From Bdellovibrionales bacterium (GTDB lineage: Bacteria > Bdellovibrionota_G > JALEGL01 > JAGRAY01), in assembly GCA_020434375.1 (NCBI GenBank), contig JAGRAY010000116.1, positions 1 to 5,782 of the forward strand: a stretch of DNA of 5,782 nucleotides. The letters run 5' to 3'. Shown here one piece after another: positions 1 to 4,575 of this stretch. Made by a program: the position numbers and the translations under genes. The notes beneath the pieces are model-generated. The model had not been told where the DNA came from. It ran no database searches and saw only the letters and a program-made list of their open reading frames with translations. Within the stretch, counting starts at the first letter, position 1. Every line of letters starts with the position of its first letter.

Positions 1-41
1 ACCGCGGTTAGTACAAAAGCGAACCAAATCTTTATTTTCAT
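1..41 (-). CDS. 5' end of a gene for a probable exported protein (partial)
   Basis: Reading leftward from an ATG at 41-39, the 13 complete codons give MKIKIWFAFVLTA, then the frame leaves the window. Two lysines followed by an unbroken hydrophobic run is the usual opening of a Sec signal peptide or lipoprotein signal, so the product is probably exported. Its identity cannot be told from this fragment. A second ATG at 48-46 lies in another frame (MNYENKDLVRF...) and also stays open to the edge, but it looks less like a real protein start. No strong Shine-Dalgarno precedes either start. The gene points the same way as the UDP-sugar pyrophosphorylase gene upstream but is separated from it by a terminator-like hairpin and has its own candidate promoter. 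It is therefore probably transcribed separately. Confidence 0.5.
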   Translation of the reverse strand, partial: MKIKIWFAFVLTA

Positions 42-82
42 AGTTCATTTTTATCGCACTTTAATCGTAGAGACAAACATCT

Positions 83-110
83 ATTATGGGGGCAGGCAAA
101 GCCCCCTCAA
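83..110 (-). promoter_or_regulatory. Candidate sigma70-type promoter for the left-edge gene
   Basis: On the minus strand TTGAGG (110-105) and CATAAT (88-83) are 16 bases apart and resemble -35 and -10 boxes. Transcription would start near position 76, leaving a leader of about 35 bases before the ATG at 41. The spacer is almost exactly filled by the GGGGGC/GCCCCC stem-loop at 88-106, which is unusual for a promoter. The match is moderate and could be chance. Confidence 0.3.
88..106. repeat. Stem-loop, GGGGGC/GCCCCC
   Basis: A perfect 6-bp GC-only inverted repeat (88-93 with 101-106) has a 7-base loop. It is one of five hairpins packed between 88 and 220. No T-run follows it on either strand, so it does not look like an intrinsic terminator by itself. 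Confidence 0.6.
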
Positions 111-124
111 ACCGCTTCGCGGTT
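110..124. repeat. Stem-loop, AACCGC/GCGGTT
   Basis: A perfect 6-bp inverted repeat (110-115 with 119-124) closes a 3-base loop. It lies 3 bases from the stem-loop at 88-106. On the minus strand the 3' arm runs into TTTGAG, a very short T stretch. It is part of the intergenic hairpin array. Confidence 0.6.
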
Positions 125-143
125 GGAAATTTCTCCAAAAGTA

Positions 144-163
144 CCCCGGGCGTCAGCCCGGGA
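144..163 (-). repeat. Stem-loop, second copy of the covarying hairpin pair
   Basis: CCCGGGC (145-151) and GCCCGGG (156-162) form a perfect 7-bp stem with a 4-base loop. Positions 144 and 163 add an eighth pair that is G-U in minus-strand RNA but a C-A mismatch in plus-strand RNA, which favours a minus-strand transcript. On that strand the stem is followed by GTACTTTTGG. Stem, loop and trailing bases parallel the hairpin at 201-220, with compensatory base changes. It may be a backup terminator for the upstream gene. Confidence 0.55.
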
Positions 164-170
164 GGTGCTC

Positions 171-185
171 CTTCGGCCAGCGAAG
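171..185. repeat. Short stem-loop, CTTCG/CGAAG
   Basis: A 5-bp stem (171-175 with 181-185) encloses a 5-base loop and sits between the two covarying hairpins. It is weaker than its neighbours and on its own could be chance. Confidence 0.4.
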
Positions 186-189
186 CTGC

Positions 190-220
190 AAAAGTAAATA
201 CTCCGGACGTAAGTCCGGAG
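190..220 (-). terminator. Probable intrinsic terminator of the UDP-sugar pyrophosphorylase gene
   Basis: On the minus strand, 4 bases after the TAA stop, CTCCGGAC (220-213) pairs perfectly with GTCCGGAG (208-201) around a 4-base TTAC loop. The stem is followed by TATTTACTTTT (200-190). A GC-rich 8-bp stem, a U-rich if interrupted tail and a position directly after the stop codon fit a Rho-independent terminator. The broken T-run lowers certainty. Confidence 0.6.
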
Positions 221-224
221 AAAT

Positions 225-2126
225 TTACGAAACTCTTATGACGTCGCCATTAGGTTGTATGATGAAATGACCTGACTCATTAAAGTGATAAATTTTTGGG
301 CTACCCTTAGTGAACTGAAATCCTCGAATAAGAATATAGGGTGGCAACCTTTTCTCCTCGAGTTCTTGAAGGTCTAACTTTTGGAACATATATCCTGGAT
401 TTCGCCTGTTAAGGCTATCAATCGTAATGAAAGCTTGATCAATAGCATGTATTTCTAGGACATCTTGGTCTTCAAGGGTCAAATCATTGATCGTGATATT
501 TTGTCCGTTTAAAATCAAAGTAGCATTTTCTTTAATAGTTCCAGATTTTATTTTTTCTTGAACCTCGTTCAGTGAAATCGCAAATCGAGGCGAAAAAACA
601 ATCTTAGGGCCTTTGCAGATCGGAATACCCAGTACTTTTTCCACTTTTGATCTACCAACGCTCATACCAGACAGTTCACATTTGACGCGACCTGATTCGT
701 AGAAATCGTTTTCGGCGGAAACAGCGCACTCAGGAGGGAGCCCCAAAAGAAATTTATCCTTGGCAGTAGTTGGGTCATTTTTGTTTGCGGAAAAACACCA
801 TTCTCGATGGAACAGTGTAACACCTGTTTTCTCATCGCGATCAAATAACTTGGGAAGATCTTGCATCATACTTTCCAGGCGTGCAGGTGTTTGGAAAGTT
901 TGCTCTGCTTCGTCTTCGTATTTTGGATTAATAAACTCTGGCACCTCTCCACCATGAGAGTCCAAATCTAAATTGTAAGTATGAAGGTTTGCTATGAGAC
1001 AATTAACATTTCCTGGGAAGGGAGAGTATTGGTTATCGCCAGGGGAATCACCCTGACTATTGCCGGACTCTTTTAGGAGGCGATCTAAAACATTGTACTC
1101 AATGTTAAGGGTCTTTGTTTGAGATTGAAAGTTTAACTTTGCTATTGCTCCGGTTGTTTCTTTAGGAAATCTGCGAACAGCCATAAAGTTAAATTCAATT
1201 TGGTTTTGGATGGTTACACCCAAAAACGCTGCCAAGGCGTTAAACGCTTGAGCATTGGTGTCTTGTAAAAAGATAAGGTGTTTAAAACCTTGCGATTCCA
1301 ATTGCCTTGCCAAGCCGGACTCAAACATTAATTTATGAATGTGGCCATGTCCACCAGGTTTAAAGATAACTCTATATGGTTTTTCCATGGCGAAGTGTCC
1401 ATAACGATCCTTAACCGCCGGAACAGGATTTTGCTTAAGAAGCGTGACTTGGTCTCGTGAAAGCCCATAGTAGTGATGTTGTGCAAGGGTTTCTACTGTA
1501 TGATTATGAGTGTCATCAGAGGTCATGATGATAAGAGGTATATGTGCCTTTGCCGACGAACGGGTTTCAACGGCTTTAATATAATCGATGGTATATTTCA
1601 AATAGGTAGTTTGGCAGATCATTTCAAAGGGGATATCAATTTTAATTCCAGGATAACCCAGGCGCTCTCCTAGACCCCCAGCAACTAAAACAAAAGCACT
1701 TTTCTGGAGATGCGACAGACCAATTTGTTCTGCACTTATATAGTCAGCACCAAAGTTTGATAGATCATAAGTTTCAGGCGCAGCTATTCCAGTATTTCGG
1801 AAAGGTTGAAGCCTTTTTTCTGGCGAAAGCAAAAGTGATTGAACTCTACTTATATATGAAGATAAGCCTCCCGAATAGTGGCTATCAAAGTCAATGAGTG
1901 TCTTCAAAAAAAAATTCTTTTCTTCCCTGTCTTGATCGATCGGGGTCCAGAATTCAAACAAATGAGTTTGATCGTTTTTTACAAGTTTGTTGATGATATC
2001 AAAGTACTTTGCGGTGAAAAATTCCTGCTTGATATGTTTTTTGAATTCATCAAACCTAGGATCCTTCAAGTTTGGATTTTCAAGAAGATCAATCATGAAC
2101 TCTGACTTAATCATTTTTTGTGGCAA
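225..2126 (-). CDS. UDP-sugar pyrophosphorylase (USP, UDPGP family)
   Basis: This nucleotidyltransferase probably makes UDP-sugars from UTP and a range of sugar 1-phosphates in the cytoplasm, releasing pyrophosphate. Plant and Leishmania USPs have this broad specificity; here it is inferred. The 633 residues compare well with about 600 in plant USPs. Residues 146-166 carry the nucleotide-binding loop (VLVAGGLGERLGYPGIK). KPGGHGHIHKLMFESG (256-271) and FLQDTNAQAF (286-295) line the uridine/sugar pocket in homologues. EYNVLDRLL, SPFPGNVNCL and FINPKYEDE (343-406) and RLESMMQDLPK (416-426) closely follow plant USP. CKGPK (504-508) aligns with the region of the family's essential lysine. The C-terminal part, from about 525, matches the beta-helix-like domain, ending in YILIRGFQFTKG (597-608). 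A hydrophilic G/S/N/D insert lies at 355-366. The longest frame starts at TTG (2126-2124). ATG at 2114-2112 is a likely alternative, and neither has a strong Shine-Dalgarno. Confidence 0.9.
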   Translation of the reverse strand: MPQKMIKSEFMIDLLENPNLKDPRFDEFKKHIKQEFFTAKYFDIINKLVKNDQTHLFEFWTPIDQDREEKNFFLKTLIDFDSHYSGGLSSYISRVQSLLLSPEKRLQPFRNTGIAAPETYDLSNFGADYISAEQIGLSHLQKSAFVLVAGGLGERLGYPGIKIDIPFEMICQTTYLKYTIDYIKAVETRSSAKAHIPLIIMTSDDTHNHTVETLAQHHYYGLSRDQVTLLKQNPVPAVKDRYGHFAMEKPYRVIFKPGGHGHIHKLMFESGLARQLESQGFKHLIFLQDTNAQAFNALAAFLGVTIQNQIEFNFMAVRRFPKETTGAIAKLNFQSQTKTLNIEYNVLDRLLKESGNSQGDSPGDNQYSPFPGNVNCLIANLHTYNLDLDSHGGEVPEFINPKYEDEAEQTFQTPARLESMMQDLPKLFDRDEKTGVTLFHREWCFSANKNDPTTAKDKFLLGLPPECAVSAENDFYESGRVKCELSGMSVGRSKVEKVLGIPICKGPKIVFSPRFAISLNEVQEKIKSGTIKENATLILNGQNITINDLTLEDQDVLEIHAIDQAFITIDSLNRRNPGYMFQKLDLQELEEKRLPPYILIRGFQFTKGSPKIYHFNESGHFIIQPNGDVIRVS

Positions 2127-2206
2127 TACTCTAGTTCAAAGCGTTTCACAAAAGGAATTTTATAAATTCTCTGGTTGGTGCACATGGCCTGTGATAACCA
2201 AGATTT
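2127..2206. promoter_or_regulatory. Divergent spacer between the USP and DUF853 genes
   Basis: The 80-base gap must hold the start signals of both genes. It contains TTTATAAA at 2159-2166, a palindrome that reads as a TATAAA -10-like box on both strands. No convincing -35 box at 16-18 bases was found for either direction, so no promoter can be assigned firmly. The DUF853 gene has only a weak purine stretch (AAGA) before its ATG. Confidence 0.25.
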
Positions 2207-3667
2207 ATGACAGGACAATTTTCATTTGCGCGTACAGACGAGGGCCAAGACACATCTTTTTATTTAAAAATGGCCAACCGCCATGGTCTCATTTCAGGTG
2301 CAACCGGCACTGGAAAAACGATTACATTGCAGGTTTTGGCAGAAGCATTTTCTAAAAATGGTGTTCCGGTTTTTCTTTCCGATGTTAAAGGAGATCTTTC
2401 TGGTTTAGCTAAAGCTTGCCCACCGGGATCTAAAGCTTTTTCTCGCGTTGAAAAGCTTAAGCTTACTCAATTTCAACCCAGAGTATTTCCAACCGTGTTG
2501 TGGGATGTCTACGGCAAACGAGGATTGCCTTTGCGGACAACGGTTTCCGAAATGGGCCCCATTATGTTTTCAAGGCTACTCAATTTAAACAATACGCAAG
2601 AATCTGTTTTGCACTTGATTTTTAAGATTGCAGACGATGAAGGGCTATTGCTCCTAGATTTAAAAGATTTGCAAAGCGTCATGGCCTGGATTGGTGAAAA
2701 GACGTCAGATTTAAAATCTAAATATGGTCAGATTCACACGAGTACACTCTCGACGATTCAAAGACAGATATTTATTTTGAACGAGGCAGGAGGTCGCATT
2801 TTTTTTGGAGAGCCAGCTATAAATATTCATCATCTCATGCAAACCGACTTTTCAGGCCTGGGGCTCATTAATATTCTTGATGCGACAACACTGTTTCAAG
2901 ACCCGAGAATGTATTCAACCTTCATGCTTTCGATGTTGTCGGACCTTTTTGAAGATCTTGACGAAGTGGGAGACCGGGAAAAACCTCGGCTCGTTTTCTT
3001 TTTTGATGAGGCGCATCTTTTGTTTAGGGGTTGTCCGCAGTTTTTGCAAGACAAGATTGAACAAGTGGTTCGTTTGATTCGATCAAAAGGTGTAGGAGTG
3101 TTTTTTGTGACACAAAACCCTCTCGACTTGCCTGCGCCTGTTTTGGGTCAACTTGGTTTAAAAGTTCAACATGCTCTTCGCGCTTTCACGCCTGCCGAAC
3201 AAAAAGCCGTTAAAGCTGCAGCACAAGCATTTAGGGAAAATCCGACAATAGATACAGAAACTGCGATGACAGAGCTTGGCATTGGCGAGGCTTTGGTGTC
3301 AACCCTCGATGACGAGGGTAAACCAACTCAGGTTGAGCGCGTTTATATTTATCCACCAGAAAGTCAAATGGGTCCCATTGAGGATACTGAGCGCGCACAA
3401 AAAATAATGAATTCTCCTCTTGCGAGTCAATATCAAAATGATGTTGATCGAGAATCCGCCTATGAGATTTTGGCAAAGAGAGCTCAAGAAAAAATGGCGG
3501 AGCAGAACCAAATAGACCAAACAAGAAATGCTCCTTCAAAGGCGCGTCAAGGACAGTCGATTGGCGATGCATTTGTGAAGTCAACCGTTCGAACCATTGG
3601 ATATGCCGTCGGCCGAGAAATAGTTCGAGGTGTTTTAGGGTCAATTCTAGGTAAACGAAGAAGATAA
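2207..3667 (+). CDS. yjgR: DUF853 / HerA-like P-loop ATPase, YjgR family
   Basis: This 486-residue protein is full length for the E. coli YjgR family (about 500 residues), a conserved HerA/FtsK-related ATPase group with no settled biological role. The family-typical opening MANRHGLISGATGTGKT (22-38) contains the Walker A motif GATGTGKT (31-38). It is followed by VFLSDVKGDLSGLA (55-68), seen in nearly all members. Walker B is RLVFFFDEAHLLF (261-273), with D267 and E268 for metal binding and catalysis. VTQNPLDLP (301-309) fits a sensor strand. A charged, coiled linker (about 410-450) leads to a C-terminal GREIVRGVLGSILGKRRR tail (469-486) of the kind common in the family. The ATG at 2207 matches the family N-terminus; upstream ATG (2184) and GTG (2191) are out of frame. 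It is divergent from USP and convergent with the TrkA-C gene. Despite 'helicase' labels in databases, helicase activity should not be assumed. Confidence 0.92.
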   Translation: MTGQFSFARTDEGQDTSFYLKMANRHGLISGATGTGKTITLQVLAEAFSKNGVPVFLSDVKGDLSGLAKACPPGSKAFSRVEKLKLTQFQPRVFPTVLWDVYGKRGLPLRTTVSEMGPIMFSRLLNLNNTQESVLHLIFKIADDEGLLLLDLKDLQSVMAWIGEKTSDLKSKYGQIHTSTLSTIQRQIFILNEAGGRIFFGEPAINIHHLMQTDFSGLGLINILDATTLFQDPRMYSTFMLSMLSDLFEDLDEVGDREKPRLVFFFDEAHLLFRGCPQFLQDKIEQVVRLIRSKGVGVFFVTQNPLDLPAPVLGQLGLKVQHALRAFTPAEQKAVKAAAQAFRENPTIDTETAMTELGIGEALVSTLDDEGKPTQVERVYIYPPESQMGPIEDTERAQKIMNSPLASQYQNDVDRESAYEILAKRAQEKMAEQNQIDQTRNAPSKARQGQSIGDAFVKSTVRTIGYAVGREIVRGVLGSILGKRRR

Positions 3668-3680
3668 GAGGATTCTTATT
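3663..3680. terminator. Weak hairpin in the convergent gap after the DUF853 gene
   Basis: ATAAGA (3664-3669) pairs with TCTTAT (3674-3679) around a 4-base loop, overlapping the TAA stop (3665-3667). The stem is AT-rich and no T-run follows. It could slow polymerase between the two convergent genes, but it is a poor terminator. A second small inverted repeat, CCTA/TAGG at 3700-3712, overlaps the stop of the opposing gene. Termination here may depend on Rho or on colliding transcription. Confidence 0.2.
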
Positions 3681-3700
3681 CAGCTTATAGAGGCACTGGC

Positions 3701-4387
3701 CTAATATATAGGAGGCGTAAAAACTTTGAAAGTGTTTTGGATAACGTCAATTTTACCATAGCAAATAAGTTCGTCACTTGGTTTTAAAACGTCTTTTCCG
3801 CCAGGAATCATAATATTTCCTGTTTCACGCCGAATGGCTAAAATCAAAACTTGATCCTGTTTTAGGTGAACTTCGTCTAAGGGTTTATCTAAGTAGGGAC
3901 AAGCATCAGAGAGAAGAATTCGTACGACACCGTAGCCTTCAGAAAAATGAAGCATTTCTTCAATAGGACTAATTCGAAAGAAATTTCTTTTTTCGAGTGA
4001 GTGCCGAATGCGATTGGTTAATTTTTTGGTCACGCCTTTAATGCTGGCAAGCTTATAGATAAAAAATAATCCGACAGAGAGAAGTGCCAAATTCACCAGA
4101 AGATTAACCGGATTTTTGGCAATAAGTGAAGTTGCGAGTGTGGCTATGACCGAAACGGATCCCACATGACCCAAAAGAATGAGTGCCGAAACAATGCGCC
4201 GCCGAGGAAGAAACTGCGTGATCTCCTCAGTTTCTTTTGTTGTAAATCCGGTGGTCGTAAAAGCAGACAGTGCTTGAAATGAGGCTTTTTCGGGATCCAT
4301 GCCTGTAAGCTCCAAAGCAATTGAACCTACGCGTACGCACAAGATAGAGGCCAAAACAATAATAAGTAGTAATACTACTGAAGTCAT
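3701..4387 (-). CDS. Membrane protein with pore-loop-like motif and TrkA-C (RCK_C) domain
   Basis: The 228-residue protein has three hydrophobic helices (about 3-24, 64-86 and 94-112), then a soluble cytoplasmic part. Residues 150-220 match a TrkA-C domain, with the typical DKPLDEVHLKQDQVLILAIRR, IMIPGGKDVLKPSDELICYG arrangement (167-211). Such domains bind small ligands and gate K+ transporters. Between helices 1 and 2, FQALSAFTTTGFTTKE (37-52) resembles the selectivity-filter loops of TrkH/KtrB-type transporters and is a hallmark of this small uncharacterised family, as is PRRRIVSALILLGHVGSV (61-78). One loop cannot make the four-part TrkH pore alone, so if it conducts ions it would have to form oligomers; a sensor or regulator role is equally possible. 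The ATG at 4387 begins directly with helix 1, and no Shine-Dalgarno precedes it. A well-matched promoter lies just upstream, and the gene appears to be its own transcription unit. Confidence 0.8.
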   Translation of the reverse strand: MTSVVLLLIIVLASILCVRVGSIALELTGMDPEKASFQALSAFTTTGFTTKETEEITQFLPRRRIVSALILLGHVGSVSVIATLATSLIAKNPVNLLVNLALLSVGLFFIYKLASIKGVTKKLTNRIRHSLEKRNFFRISPIEEMLHFSEGYGVVRILLSDACPYLDKPLDEVHLKQDQVLILAIRRETGNIMIPGGKDVLKPSDELICYGKIDVIQNTFKVFTPPIY

Positions 4388-4398
4388 AGAGAGTATGA

Positions 4399-4428
4399 GT
4401 TATAATGAGACTAAAAAACAACTGTCAT
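4399..4428 (-). promoter_or_regulatory. Promoter for the TrkA-C membrane protein gene
   Basis: On the minus strand ATGACA (4428-4423, five of six to TTGACA) and TATAAC (4404-4399, five of six to TATAAT) are 18 bases apart. The ATG begins only 11 bases after the -10 box, so the transcript would have almost no leader. That agrees with the absence of a Shine-Dalgarno and suggests leaderless or near-leaderless translation. The alternative is a more distant promoter with this match being chance. Confidence 0.5.
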
Positions 4429-4498
4429 AATCAAGGTTTAAGTATACTCAAAAACCCGCGCATATAGCAAGCCTTTGTTTTTATTGAGATTATTTAGA

Positions 4499-4528
4499 TG
4501 GACTGACGATGGAGAGGTTTGGTATAGT
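4499..4528 (+). promoter_or_regulatory. Promoter for the lipoprotein gene
   Basis: TGGACT (4499-4504) and TATAGT (4523-4528) lie 18 bases apart. The -10 box is preceded by TGG, giving an extended -10 (TGnTATAnT) that can make up for the weak -35. Transcription would start near 4535, about 40 bases before the ATG at 4576. Confidence 0.5.
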
Positions 4529-4558
4529 GCGAGGCGTTAGAGTGATTCGATGTGCATC

Positions 4559-4566
4559 AAGGTGAG
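4559..4566 (+). promoter_or_regulatory. Ribosome binding site deciding the lipoprotein start
   Basis: AAGGTGAG is a near-match to the Shine-Dalgarno AAGGAGG, with AAGGTG ending 11 bases before the ATG at 4576. It favours this ATG over an in-frame GTG at 4552, which lies upstream of the site. Confidence 0.55.
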
Positions 4567-4575
4567 TTTAAAATA

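Larger units (their letters stand above)
127..226. repeat. 100-base segment bounded by a 10-bp inverted repeat
   Basis: AAATTTCTCC at 127-136 is the exact reverse complement of GGAGAAATTT at 217-226. Inside lie three hairpins and two copies of the direct repeat CAAAAGTA (136-143 and 189-196). The right arm overlaps the 3' arm of the terminator-like hairpin and the stop codon of the UDP-sugar pyrophosphorylase gene. The layout resembles a small palindromic intergenic repeat element, but no target-site duplication was seen and a chance match cannot be excluded from one copy. Confidence 0.4.

Noticed and set aside
82..227. Hairpin array considered as a CRISPR array or attachment site
   Set aside because: The repeats are not identical units with regular spacers, and there is no nearby tRNA, integrase or cas gene in the window.
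2181..2205. Possible CRP-like half-site TGTGA upstream of the DUF853 gene
   Set aside because: The second half-site (TCACA at the right spacing) is missing; only a short CACA/TGTG inverted repeat is present.
1987..2355. Plus-strand open frame of 122 codons spanning the start of USP and the divergent spacer
   Set aside because: It overlaps two well-supported genes on opposite strands, and its sequence looks like out-of-frame USP and ATPase coding sequence.
3231..3644. Minus-strand open frame of 137 codons opposite the DUF853 gene
   Set aside because: It is fully contained in a confidently recognised gene, and the translation resembles no family.
4401..4406. Perfect TATAAT on the plus strand upstream of the lipoprotein gene
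   Set aside because: No -35-like box lies at 16-18 bases, it overlaps the minus-strand -10 box of the TrkA-C gene, and it is about 170 bases from the lipoprotein start. The extended -10 at 4523 fits better.
4447..4488. Imperfect inverted repeat CTCAAAAAC with GTTTTTATTGAG in the divergent spacer
   Set aside because: Pairing needs a 3-base bulge, the loop is long and the stem is mostly A-T, so it is not convincing as a terminator or operator.
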